A stretch of 64,000 nucleotides of DNA from Sequoia sempervirens (taxonomy: Eukaryota; Streptophyta; Pinopsida; Cupressales; Cupressaceae), in NCBI GenBank assembly GCA_007258455.2, contig VDFB02000003.1, positions 46,379,889-46,443,888 of the forward strand. The letters are read 5' to 3'. The notes below the pieces were generated by a model that worked only from the letters and a program-made list of their open reading frames with translations, had not been told where the DNA came from and ran no database searches. Every line of letters starts with the position of its first letter. Position 1 is the first letter of the stretch. Positions 23,720-34,306 of the stretch are shown here, piece by piece. Position numbers and translations under genes: made by a program.

Positions 23720-24130
23720 TTTTCCATCGACCAGCCCGCAGACCTGTCGGCATTGTCACATCAGCCGACACCATCCTGCGTCATCTCCGCAGACCCCCGG
23801 CTACCGACAATCCTCCTGGCGACCGCCCTCCGGCGTTGTTTTTCGACCACCGGCTTCCGTCATCGGCGTCCATTCTCCGACTACCGGTCGTTCACGTTTC
23901 CCGGCGACCGTTTCAGCTCCCGCCAGCTCCGTTCACCGTCCGTCGCCCAGAGACCTCCTGCCAACTGCAGCTGTCGACTCTGTTTGCCGTCGACGTCTCC
24001 GCCAACCGCCTCTGGTTCTATCGGTGACCGGGGCTTATTGCATTCATCGAACCGTGGTTTGTCCTCCGGCGGCGCCACCAGCTCCGCCCATCCCGCCACT
24101 CCGACGCCGCCCGAGCGGCAGAGACTTTTT
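23720..24130 (+). other. GC-rich leader of gagCopia
   Basis: This stretch of the 5' untranslated leader is clearly richer in G and C than the AT-rich surroundings and is pyrimidine-rich, with repeated CCGGC, CCGCC and CCGAC words. Stops are so rare that three overlapping plus frames stay open for 137-175 codons. None has gag or other family features and they precede the gag ATG at 24,532, so I treat them as a composition effect. Confidence 0.7.
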
Positions 24131-24531
24131 TTTTTACAGCTAGCGCAGCCCGCGGTCCTATCATCGACCAAGGGCCGAAACTTTTTTGCCCTAAGGTGCT
24201 CCAATTTTGCGCCCAGTTAGCCAGTACATCACCCAATTAGGCAAAATCTTCCGGAGGCCATATCTTCCGCATACGGTATCAAAAATTCGCAAACCATATA
24301 TCGTTGGAAAGGTATTTCTGTCAACTTTCCAGTGGTATGCTCTATTTTTCTAGATTCTGCTCTTGTAATTTTTTATTCTCAGTTGAAGTGGAAACCCTAG
24401 TTTTTTGGGTTAGAGGTTCTTTCTCGCTTTTCAGTTTGTTTCAGAAGCGTCACTTCAGTTGCTAGTTCATCATATATCTACATTCAGGTTTTTTTGTCAG
24501 AATATTTGTCTTGGTTTCTTATTCTTCTCCA

Positions 24532-26127
24532 ATGGCTGAAACAGGATTTGAGATCCTTACTCCTCACAATTATCATACATGGAAAGTCAGTATGCAACGT
24601 CTCCTTTGGTCAAAGGGACTTTGGTCCACTTTGAATGAGAATCAACCTCATCTTACCAGGGAATATGAGAAATTCTAGCATCAGACTAAGTGTGAAGAGG
24701 CAATGGGGCTCATTGCTATTCATGTATCTACCTCTTTGTTCTTCCATATTGAGGGGTGTCGTACTCCCAAGGAAGTTTGGGACAAGCTCAAGGACCTTTT
24801 CGATTCAGTTAGTGATGTTCGAGCTTTACAATTGGAGTCAAAACTTTCCTCCCTTGCTGTTGATAAATTCCCTTCTATTGAAGACTACCTGGTAAAGTTT
24901 AAGTCTTTACGAACTCAGCTTACAGGTTGTGGAAAAGATAAATTTGACAAAGAATGCATTTTTATGATTTTATCAAAGTTAAGAGGTTCCTTTTCATATT
25001 TTGCTACTTCTTTCTATTCCACCATGGATGGACTTGGTGATAGTTTTGTTATGCCTTCATTTGAGACTTTTTGTGAAAGGCTAACCCGAGAGCAATCCAA
25101 GCTCACTCAAGTTGATACATCCACCAAGACACATGCATTGGTAGCAGGATCATCCAAAGGAAAGGGTAAGCATAAGAACAAATCAAAGTCAGGAGCTTCT
25201 TCTGAATCATCTTCTCAGCCTAAGGAAGACAAGCCAAAGAGAGAAAGGCCCAAATGTACCTTCTACAATGGGCTTGGTCACATCGAGGATAACTGTTTCA
25301 AGAGGGAAATTCATGAGCTTCGGAAAATACTTAAGGATCACAATATCACTCTCCCACCTACTACAGTTAAATCTTCTCACTCTCCCTCTCATGAAGAGTC
25401 ATCTTCTGGTTTTGCTGGCATTGCTACTTCTGACAGTCTTGGACAGGGACATGCTTTGATCACTACCTTGGTTGATAATCGAGAAGGATGGGCAATTGAC
25501 TCCGGTGCTTCTAGGCATGTCACTTCTTGTCAGCATCATATCTTGTGGGATACTCTGAGGCCTGCCGACTTTGATCGCATGTTCACAGCCAATGCAGATA
25601 TTGTCTATGTTGCTGGTCTTTGTGATGTTGATCTTGATGGTAGGAGGTTAGAAAATGTTGTCTATGTTCCTCAGATTGCACACAATTTGTTGTCTGTTTA
25701 TCAACTAACTCAGGAGGGTTTGAAAATTGAATTCACTTCCGAACTTGCTATCATTAGAGATAGGTTTGATGTACTTGTTGCCTATGGTCAAGCTGATCAT
25801 CATTCCAAGGTCTACAAGTTCACCAAATTTTGGGATCGAGATCCTCCTGTTCCTGATTCTCCAGATTCAAGGGTAGGCAACACATCCTCTCCTGCACTCC
25901 ACCAAGGTTGTGGAGGTTGGCTTGGCTTGACTCTTTGCATGGAACCATCTTCCCTAGACACCTCTCAGTTGAGATTTGTTTTAGGAAGGATGGATACTTT
26001 TTCTTCTTTAGAATTGTGGCACATGGATGGGTTCACTTCAGGTCTATCCGACTTGGCTACTCAGTTTCACAATGGTTTTGAGGATATTTTAGAGGGGACT
26101 ACTCTCCTTTATGGGGGGGCTATCTAG
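24532..26127 (+). pseudogene. gagCopia gag-protease protein, one early stop
   Basis: The frame from the ATG at 24,532 (MAETGFEILTPHNYHTWKVS) to the stop at 26,125 is 531 codons and is interrupted only by TAG at 24,676 (codon 49). Residues about 1-200 are a copia gag (UBN2-type: EGCRTPKEVWDKLKDLF; FPSIEDYLVKFKSLRTQL). A zinc knuckle at about residue 242 reads CTFYNGLGHIEDNC, with the second Cys replaced by Tyr. Protease has WAIDSGASRHVTS at about residue 320. A short GAG-pre-integrase-like part follows (VPQIAHNLLSVYQLTQEGL). The last about 110 residues match no copia domain that I recognise, and no integrase follows. Gag would build the particle and the protease would cut it. Confidence 0.9.
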
Positions 26128-26395
26128 TCCACATCTTTTTTTGATCTTTTTGTATATCTGTGATGGTTGTAGTCCTTGGGGGGATAATGTTGAGTCCTCC
26201 AAACATCACTCTTCCATCTATTTTTTCTATCTCCTTTTTGGGGAGGGGTTTTGTTCCCATTGGGTTTTCCCCTTTTCTCCGTTTGTGGGAGATTTTCTGC
26301 ATCATCATGTACATGGGTACCTAACATGGCCTCGTAGCCGGGACCCATCATCATCATGCATAATCATTGCATTTTCCTCCCTAAGTTGCACTTAT

Positions 26396-26402
26396 GGGGG
26401 GG
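26396..26402 (+). promoter_or_regulatory. gagCopia polypurine tract
   Basis: Seven G residues directly precede the 3' LTR start (TGTTGG at 26,403), the expected site for plus-strand priming. Confidence 0.75.
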
Positions 26403-26813
26403 TGTTGGTGTAATTAATTAATTAATTATTACACTAACATAAGTTTACTTAGGTCTTGCATTTAATCATTTAGTCCTAGGTTGCAAACATTTAATAAATG
26501 GGATAATATTCCCTTTCCTAGTTTGTGGGATAAGATTCCTTCTAGAACTTATCTCCTCATTTAATGATCATCACCATTAGGGTTCACATGTTGTAGCATG
26601 TTGTTAGATCATGACACATGGAAACATCTCATGCATATTAGGGTTTAGCTCTTGCCTATTTAATCAGGCATCTTGTTCATTTGTAATATATCATATCAAT
26701 AGAATCTTCAATCAGCATTCCATTGTTGCAACACTTCTTTTGTGGTTGATTATCTTTCATGGCTAAAGTCCTTTATTGAAGCTTCAGGGGCTGTGCAATC
26801 CATCATCTTAACA
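26403..26813 (+). repeat. gagCopia 3' LTR
   Basis: 411 bp, three substitutions from the 5' LTR. It is followed directly by the target duplication CATTT and the resumed Copia-2 RNase H frame. Confidence 0.95.
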
Positions 26814-27306
26814 CATTTTTCTTGGGAAATAAGCTAATTTCATGGTTATTTAAGAAGCATAATGCCATTTATTTATCTACTACAAAGGAAAAATACATTG
26901 TTGTTGCTAACAATTGTACTCAAGTATTGTGGATGAAGAAGATGTTGAAAGATATCAGAGTTGTGTATGATGAACCTATTGCTATATTATGTGATAATTC
27001 AAGTGCAATTAACATTTCTAAGAATTTGGTGCTGCATTCAAAAACCAAGCATATATCTATCAAGTTTCACTTTTTGAGAGAGAAGGTGAGTCAAAAGGAA
27101 GTCAGATTGGAGTATGTGCTCACTAAGGAAAAGATTGCAGATATCTTTACCAAGCCCTAGCCTAAGGATACTTTTGAGTATCTCAGAGGGAAGCTAGGGG
27201 TGATTACCCCTCCTAATCAGAATTAAGATGCATTGACTTGCATCAGTTTGTGCATTTCATAGTCATATCTTGTGATCCAAATTGATGTTGTGGTGGCTAC
27301 TACTCA

Positions 27307-27529
27307 GGGGGAGTAGTCAGATGTTTAGAAATGTGGTTTAGAGCTTGTGTGGAGAAATATAATGTGTATCTTTGTCATTGATGTCAAAGGGGGAGAAGAG
27401 TCATGTGAAAAACTATGAAAGAGCTAAGGAGAAAAGAGTCAAAATCTAAGGGGGAGCAAGTGCTAAGAGAAAAGTTGCATTGATGGTGTTTTTCACATCA
27501 TGTGTTGCCATCAATGCCAAAGGGGGAGC
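27307..27529 (+). promoter_or_regulatory. Copia-2 multiple polypurine tracts
   Basis: GGGGGAG occurs at 27,307, 27,389, 27,450 and 27,522. The last one lies two bases before the 3' LTR. The spaced series matches the same region in Copia-1, Copia-3 and Copia-4. Confidence 0.75.
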
Positions 27530-27530
27530 T

Positions 27531-28726
27531 TGTTGGATATTGATGATATGTGGTTGTCATTGATGTCAACACTATTGGCATTAATGTCTTTAAGGCTATA
27601 TATGTCGAGGATATTGAGAAAATTGTAATAAAATAAGTTGCAGGTTTTTGGTGGTGCAGTGAAGTTCAACATGGTGGATAGCTCAGTATATTGATGATAA
27701 GAGGTTGTGGATTAAAGGGTTTTTTGAAAATTATATCTAGTTTATCCACATGAAGTTTCAGAGGTTCGCATGAAGATTTGATTGAGTTGAGTATTTGTGT
27801 TCTGACAGTTGTTTTGTTTCTTTAGTTGGTGTTCTTGAAAGACGATGTGATTCTAGTAATTTGATTTGTTGTGGATACTTATGTGGCGATTCATGATGCT
27901 TGTGGATGTTTCTAGATTTTTCTCTATCTATGTTGTTGGTCTGCATTGATCGTTGTTTTTGTGATTGGAGATTTTCTTTTGTGAGTTCATGTTTTCCATG
28001 ATCATGGCCGACAGGGTGATTGTAGTGTGTTGTGGATCTTTGAAGAATAATTGTTTAAGGTGTTTCATGTTCGAGACATGTTGTTTTGGGTCCTTACTAT
28101 GTTTTGGCTGACATTGTTTGGTGTGCATTGAAAATTGTTTATTGATTTGGACCGACAATTTGTACACATTTTATATTTTGTTGGGCTGACATGTAGTTGA
28201 TGTTATCCTTAGTTGCAGATATATATGATCGATTGTTTATACCATTTTGAAGTAGTGGTGTGTGATGTATGTTGAGTGTTGTGTGCGAATATTGTTCTAA
28301 TATTTTGAAGGCAGAAGTAAAGTGTGAAGAAGAGTGAGTAGAAGAAAGTGTTTATGTGCTTAACCAGAACTGTAATAAGGCATTAGAAGATGTTATTTTC
28401 TTAGTTCAAAATCTTCTGGATGTAATCCAAATGTGACTGTAAGATAGTGAGTCTTCCTTTGGGCAATAAGCCTTTTGTATTTTAGCAGTGAGCTCTAGGT
28501 AGTGTGCCTGAATGCATGCGCATTCCCCATTTATAATTCTTTTATACTTTTAACAGAGTATAATCTTGTGGATTAATCTCCACCATGGTTTTTCCCCTAA
28601 TAGGGTTTCCACATAATTTTTTTTGGTGTTATGTGTGTTTTTGATGTGGTGATTGTTTATGCTTTCATGTTTATATATCAGATCTGAGAATAAGTTTAAT
28701 TTGTATAATTTCTATGAAAACTGATT
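27531..28726 (+). repeat. Copia-2 3' LTR, truncated
   Basis: It begins TGTTGGATATTG and aligns with 17,775-18,940. It stops at CTGATT, where the 5' copy continues CACCCCCCC. The last about 45 bp, with the CCAACA end, are missing. Confidence 0.9.
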
Positions 28727-28832
28727 GGGTTGATTGTGTTGATGATAGGAGTACCAGTGGTGGTGCTTTCTCTCTAGGAAGAAGGTTAGTTTCATGGCAT
28801 AGTAAGAAACAAGATTCAATATCTTTTTCAAA
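28724..28832 (+). pseudogene. Copia-3 RNase H fragment, left part
   Basis: It translates as DWVDCVDDRSTSGGAFSLG-type RNase H (with an extra R) and then RRLVSWHSKKQDSISFS. The frame is cut by Gypsy-1 and resumes at 55,718. It is fused on its left to the truncated Copia-2 LTR, sharing CTGATT, which is part of the usual ACTGATGCAGATTGG region of this gene. The rest of Copia-3 upstream is absent. Confidence 0.88.
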
Positions 28833-29502
28833 TGTTGGCTAATAGATTGGGCACCTTGAGATATCAAAATTCCATGCCCAAAAGGTGCCAAAGTTAACCT
28901 AACAACTATGAATATCAACCTTTAAACAAAGGTAAATATCCTTTGAATTTTGTTGAGGTACAACTCCCTCAGGAGATTTTCAATGAATTAAAATGCTTAA
29001 AATTAAATATCATGTATTCTTTTAACCAGAAATCAGGAAATGTGAACCCAATATAAGGAAAATTCCCAGATATCGGGTGCAAGATCCAACAAGTAAGAAG
29101 TATCAACACAAAGGCAAATTTTAGTTTAAACTATTCAAGAATGAAATATAAACCCAATACCATTTGAGAAATGAAATCAACTATGAAGATAACTGCATTG
29201 CTCACACAAAGATAAGATATGCATTAAGATGTTCTCAAACACAAATATTCAAGAACTCAAATTAACTTCACAACTGAATGCACACAGACAAAGCGGTAAT
29301 TTTATTCCAGCAAAATATGTATTGAGCAATTTTTCAAAGTGCCTAGAGAGAGAGAGCATATGAAAATAGATACAATTAAATAGGTAGATGAGTAACCACC
29401 TCTTTTTCATGTCCATAGCTGATCAAAATTGAAAGACACATAAAAGAAAGAAAGGGAAGTTGAGCCATCATGATGGCGTCACTTCGTTTCCAACTTCTAT
29501 GG
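28833..29502 (-). repeat. Gypsy-1 3' LTR, terminal 670 bp
   Basis: It starts on the plus strand with TGTTGGCTAATAG and aligns base by base with 51,287-51,947 up to CCA(A/G)CTTCT, where gagGypsy has inserted. It is the retroviral-sense LTR end (R/U5 side), with no coding signal of its own. Confidence 0.9.
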
Positions 29503-30866
29503 TGTAGGAGCACCATTGGATAAAAGTTGTCAATTCACAAAGTTGTTATCTAGGCTTTAGGATTTTGGTGGATATACATAAAATAAGGTCTTGAAGAGAA
29601 TTTTATAATGTGATTATTCATAATAGAGTCATATTTAGGTGTTTAGAAGGTCAAGTCTTCAAATATGTAAAATATTGAAAAGTTGCCTACAAAGTTGTAA
29701 AGTTGCTTAAAAAATTGCAAAAAAAAAAAGATTTGGTGGAATTCCAACAATCAAGTTATTTCAAAAGGTAGTTAGGAAGTTGTAGGAAGTTTATTGGAGA
29801 GGGAAAAATCATAAATAAGAGGAAGGCATTGTTGTAAGACTGATTTTTGAAGATTTGAAAGAAAAACCAATTGAAGTAATACTGTTTTTATCATATTTTC
29901 TGTGTTTTCTCCATAGTTTATGGACTGTACGGCCCATACAACTGCATAATGTTCTATATTTTTTCTAAATTCATCTTAAGGTGTATGTTGGCTTCTATTT
30001 ACATCTGATTTAAGCATCTAATAGAGAATTAGGTGTAAGTTTGAGCAACTTCTTTGTAACTAGTTTATTACCCTATTTTAAAGGGTTTGTAATCTTTAAA
30101 ATGTAACCTCGACCCATTCCAATTTTTGTGGCACCTGTAGCTTGTGTAATGGGTTTGTATCATTAATAAATAGATGTGATCATTTGGTGAGGGAGTAGGG
30201 GAGGTCAGATAGTGATTTGGGCATGAAGCCCTAGGTTGGAAAGTTGAATTTTCCATGTGAAAAGTGAGGTTTTGAGTTGGTAAAGTGTGTAAGGTGTTGG
30301 GTTAGTGCTATTTGATGTTGAATTGAGAATGTACAGAGGTAATTAGACATGTTTGAGGTGGTTGCAAGTTTTGGCAAGGTCTGGTAAAGTGTTTTTGAGT
30401 AAAACCCTAATTTCTTAGCTATAAAAGAGGGTTTTGGAGTTAGGTATCTGGATGGTTGAGTTTCTATCAAGTGATTGTGGAATATTGGGTTTAAACACCT
30501 ATAAACTACTTCCCACAAGATTTTGAAGGTTTAGGACAAGTTTCAAGACAAGGTCCTTTGCAAAAGAGGCCTAATTGAGGCCTAGTTGGTGTGAAAAATC
30601 AAGTTTTAAAGGATATGTTACAAAGTGACATATTGAGGTCTTTTGGTATGTTATTGGCAACCTTAATGGGTCCCTAAAATAGTAATGGTTCTGGTTTGAA
30701 AAGATCCCATTGAGGATTTGTACCCGATTAAGTTGATTTCCTATGCTACAAGGAATAGAGTGGATTGGTTGAGATTGTGTGAGTTTAAGAGTTTGATGAT
30801 TTGATGAGTGTTGTAGTTGGTTGTTATTATGTTTTGAGTGTTTCAGGACCTCCCCTACTTACATCA
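29503..30866 (+). repeat. gagGypsy 5' LTR
   Basis: It aligns over its whole length with 40,423-41,785 with scattered substitutions and small gaps. A TATAAAAGAGGG box lies at 30,420-30,431, the likely promoter. Confidence 0.92.
30420..30431 (+). promoter_or_regulatory. gagGypsy LTR TATA box
   Basis: TATAAAAGAGGG occurs in the 5' LTR and again in the 3' LTR at about 41,340, at the same distance from the LTR end. Confidence 0.6.
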
Positions 30867-30868
30867 AG

Positions 30869-30880
30869 TGGTATCAAAGC
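30869..30880 (+). promoter_or_regulatory. gagGypsy primer binding site
   Basis: TGGTATCAAAGC lies two bases after the LTR end; it is one base from the initiator tRNA-Met complement. Confidence 0.85.
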
Positions 30881-30950
30881 AAAGGTACCAGGTCTTTGTG
30901 GAAGAAAGTTGTAGTTTGTGATTGGAAGGTGAAGAGGCAAGACTGTAAGG

Positions 30951-32998
30951 ATGCCTTCAAAGGCTAGTGCAATGAAAAAGGAGTTAAAGGAATTGAAAGA
31001 GTAGTTGTTTCAAAAGGAAAGACTCTACAAAGAGTCTCAAGAATCCACCTTGGCAAGGATAACAGTTCTGGAGAAGGACCAGAGAAGAGGAATGGTGAAT
31101 GAAGACTAGAGTGATAAATAAGATGAAGGGGAAGAAGGAAACCCTCTAGTTGGAGCCAAGAATGATGAAGATGACTTAGAACCTGATGAAAAGAGAATGC
31201 TCAAGATGCTAAAGGCAATAAGAGGTGACAACACTCCAAAAGTGAAAGTTGAAGTTCCTATGTACGGAGGTAAGATGGATAGTGAAGAGGTTTTGGCTTG
31301 GATTGATGCCTTAGATAATTTTTTTGAGTTTGAAGACATAGAGGATAGTAAAAAGGTGAAATATGCAAAGAAAAAATTGAAGGGCCCAGCCCTAACATGG
31401 TGGAACTTTGTTCAAGAAGATAGGTTCAAGAAAGGTAAGTCCAAGATAAGCTCTTGGGATAGGATGATATCAAAAGTAAAGGCTCAGTTTTTACTAGTAG
31501 ATTATGCCATACAAACTTTTATGAAATTGCAAAATTTGAAGCAAAGTGAGTTAGATGCGATGTCTAATATTGAAGAATTTCATAGGTTATGCATTAGGGT
31601 AGGTCACATTGAAGATGAGGTTTAAAGAGTGGCCAGGTATTTAAGTGGTTTAAGATTGAACATAAGAGATGAAATTAGTCTGAACCCTCCTAAGATAGTG
31701 GAAGAATGTTTCCAAATGGAAGTAAGGGAAGAAGATGGAATCAAGAGAAGACAAGAAAGACAAGGAAGGGGCAGAGGTAACATGAATAGATGGATAGGTA
31801 CAAGGAAGATCAATGAAGAACAAGAGGGTGCAAGCAAGAGTAGAGAACAAGCACTGAATCAAGAGGTGGATGGAGAGGTGGAAGAACAAGATTTAGGAAA
31901 AGAAGAGATTACAATGAGTTTGTAGGAAAGTGTTACAAATGTGGTGAGTTTGGTCATCCTTTCTTCAAGTGTCCAGAGAATCTTGGTTCAACTTCTAGGG
32001 GTGGAGAAAAGAAGAATGAAAGGAGAGCTCAAATTTTTTAAGAAGAAGATGAGTGTGGAAGTTCAAATTCAAGTACTCTACGTGTAACTCCTGAAGTAGA
32101 TGATATGCTGATGATGAAAAGACAAATGTTGAAGACCTCCAAGGAGAAAGAGCTAATCCAAAGAAGAGCCTTTTTTAGGACAACCTGCAAATGCAAAAAT
32201 AAGGTATGCAAGGTAGTAGTTGATTCTGGATACACTAATAATATGGTATCTAGTGATATGGTGGACAAATTGAACCTACAAAGAATGCCTATAGAAAATC
32301 CTTATAGAGTTCCTTGGATTAGTGATCAAAAATCTATATTGGTGAATGAGAAAGCTACTGTTGAATTCCAAATTGGTCAGTATAAGGATCAAGTTGTTTG
32401 TGATATATTTCCCATGAATTGTTGCCACATGTTGCAAGGAAGGCCCTGGCAGTTTGACAGGCCAGCTATGTATAATGGAAGACAAAACACTTATACCATA
32501 GAAAAGGAGGGAAGAACATACATATTGACTCCATTGAATGAAGAAACAAAAGAGCATGGTGAGGTTATCATGGTTGGAGGGAAAGAGTTTGTGAATGTTG
32601 ATGGAGGTAAGGATAAAGGGTTGGCAACCAATACAAGGATTGAGAAAGGTAAGATAGTAGATACAAGGAGTGGAAATGATTTGCAGATAGTGGAGAAGAA
32701 GAATGTCCTCATGTGAAAAAATAAAGTGAATGAAAAGGTGTCTCGGTCTGAGACATAGCATAGTAATAATGGAAAGCATGTGGAAAGACAAGTAGTGAAT
32801 GAAGGAGTGCTTGTTGGGGAAGTCATGTGCCTTGTGGGACTGAATACAGTGATGAATGGTGATCAAACAGAGGTTTTTAAGGATGTTGGGATAGTGAAAA
32901 GGTCACTTGTAGGTCTGACAGTGATGTTAAGGTGTGTAGGTACAAAATTTTGTAAGATTGACAAGGGAAAAATTGAAGAGAGGAAGAGGATTGAGTAG
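30951..32998 (+). pseudogene. gagGypsy gag-protease polyprotein, degenerate
   Basis: Frame starts at the ATG at 30,951 (MPSKASAMKKELKELKE). A gypsy gag domain spans about 31,240-31,690 (VPMYGGKMDSEEVLAWIDAL; LKGPALTWWNFVQ; NIEEFHRLCIRVG). A zinc knuckle KCYKCGEFGHPFFKCP lies near 31,935. Retropepsin follows (VCKVVVDSGYTNNMVSSDMV at about 32,205; MNCCHMLQGRPWQFDRPAMY at about 32,415), with the usual DSG. The tail is Lys/Glu-rich. TAG stops replace likely Gln codons, for example at 30,999; a frameshift occurs before 32,105. The frame continues across the Copia-4 insertion (GGATC TATGCATG) into 40,121 onward. No RT follows. Confidence 0.88.
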
Positions 32999-33003
32999 GG
33001 ATC

Positions 33004-34254
33004 TATAGGATGTTGTGGTTGTGTTGCTGATATGTGGTTGTCATTGATGTCAAAACTATTAGCATTTGATGTATTGAAGGTTGTATATGTCGAGGATATT
33101 GAGAAAATTGTTAAAGGAAAAGAGTTGTAGGTTGCCAGTGGAATAGTGAAGGTCATGAAGGTGTCTTGATCCATACGTCGATGATTAATTGTTGTGGACT
33201 AAAGGGTTTATTGCTGAGAATATCTAGTTTATCCACTGAAAGTTTTAGAGGTCCACGTGAAGTTTTGATCGTGTTATGAACAATTGTGTTCTGACAGTTT
33301 TTTTGTGGTTTCAGTTAGTATTCCTGAGTGAAGTTGATATGATTCTAGTAATTTTAGTTGCTGTAGATGTCTCTATGTTGGTTCTTGTTGCATGTGGATG
33401 CTTCTAGATCATTCTCTATCTTTGTTGCATGTCTGTGTTGATTGGTGTGTTCGTGGTTGAAGATTTTTCTCATATGTGTTCGGGTTTTCATGTTCTTCGC
33501 CGACATGGTGGTTGTAACGTGTTGTGGATCCTTGAAGATTAAAATTTGAATGTTTGGTGCACTCGAGGATGTTTTTTTGGGCCACAACATAATATTGGCC
33601 GATGGTGTTTAATTCACATTGGAAATTTATTTATAAATTTGGGCCGACATTGCATATATGTTTTATATTTTCATACTTCTTTTGGCCAACGAAGTTGTTG
33701 ATGAAACTCATGTTGTGGATATATAAGAGCGGTTGTTTGTTCAAATTGAAGTATGATCAGTGTGCTCCTCTATGTGTATGTGAGAATATCATTTGATTGC
33801 AAAGAAGAGTGTGAAGAATTTTGAATGAAGTGTGAAGGAGTGTTTATGTGCTTAATCGAAACTGTAATCAGGCTTTTGGAGAAGCTACTTTCTCAATTCA
33901 TACCTTGCGGATCTAATCCGTATTTTTCTTCTGGGTAGTGAGCCATCTTGTATTTGAGTAGTGGGCTCTAGGCAGTGTGCTTGAATGCAAGTGCATTCCC
34001 ATTATTATTCTTATACTTTTAACATGGTATAATCTTGTGGACTAACATCCACCGTGGTTTTTCCCCGAACAGGGTTTCCACGTAAAAAATCTTGGTGTTC
34101 TTTATGTTTTTGATGTGTTGATTGTCAATGGTTTATTGTTCATGCATTAGATCTAAAATTGAGTTAAGTTAGGTTTGAGTTAAGATTGAAAGTTTAAATA
34201 ATCTGTGACAACTGATTCACCCCCCCCTCAGTTGTCTATCCTTGTTTGCCAACA
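33004..34254 (+). repeat. Copia-4 5' LTR
   Basis: 1,251 bp, ending TTTGCCAACA. It aligns with 38,707-40,115 once the SINE is removed. It holds CACCGTGGTTTTTCCCC...GGGTTTCCACGTAA near 34,050-34,085. Confidence 0.92.
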
Positions 34255-34256
34255 AT

Positions 34257-34268
34257 TAGTATTAGAGC
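34257..34268 (+). promoter_or_regulatory. Copia-4 primer binding site, decayed
   Basis: TAGTATTAGAGC differs from TGGTATCAGAGC by one G-to-A and one C-to-T change, in keeping with the transition-type decay seen elsewhere. Confidence 0.85.
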
Positions 34269-34306
34269 AGGTTCCTCTGAAGAAGTTTAAAAGCTTGAGG
34301 TGATCC

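Larger units (their letters stand above)
22755..26813 (+). mobile_element. gagCopia, non-autonomous gag-protease copia element, young
   Basis: Two 411-bp LTRs (22,755-23,165 and 26,403-26,813) begin TGTTGGTGTAATTAATT and end CATCATCTTAACA. They differ at only three positions. The insertion is flanked by CATTT on both sides (22,750-22,754 and 26,814-26,818), and removing it restores the Copia-2 RNase H frame (GGAF-FLGNKLISW). The internal part has a perfect primer site, a GC-rich leader, one gag-protease reading frame and a G7 tract before the 3' LTR, with no integrase, RT or RNase H. It would need enzymes from another element to move. Confidence 0.95.
19027..27226 (+). pseudogene. Copia-2 gag-pol polyprotein, split by gagCopia
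   Basis: Gag begins MATYKKDSPRFDGTNYSMW at 19,027. The zinc knuckle near 19,840 reads CFSCNKIGCFSSRC, with His replaced by Cys. Protease has WVIDSGCSHHMIG near 20,110. GAG-pre-integrase and the integrase core follow (LVHTDLCGPS; CLRSNRGGEFTS with the catalytic Asp as Asn; KNGVVERKNR), then RT ([27 protein letters not shown]) and RNase H (DVDWASDVNDKKSTSGGAF). The frame is cut at 22,754 by gagCopia and resumes at 26,819 (FLGNKLISWLFKK), ending with TAA at 27,224. A frameshift lies near 20,415 and stops lie at several sites, including TAG for Gln at 22,362 (FIS*SKYV). Confidence 0.92.
17668..28726 (+). mobile_element. Copia-2, Ty1/copia LTR retrotransposon, 3' end truncated
   Basis: The 5' LTR may begin TGTTGGAG at 17,668, but clear homology with the 3' LTR starts only near 17,775. 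Order: 5' LTR, PBS, gag-pol, four GGGGGAG tracts, 3' LTR. RNase H is split by gagCopia (22,755-26,813). The 3' LTR ends at CTGATT (28,721-28,726), short of its CCAACA terminus by about 45 bp, where it passes into the RNase H gene of Copia-3. Because that end is lost, no target duplication can be tested. Confidence 0.88.

Noticed and set aside
23614..24220. Three overlapping plus-strand open frames of 137-175 codons
   Set aside because: Located in the GC-rich leader before gag; openness follows from base composition, and no domain or conserved start is visible.
32276..32866. 196-codon minus-strand open frame opposite the gagGypsy protease
   Set aside because: The plus strand encodes a recognisable retropepsin here; the antisense frame has no family features.
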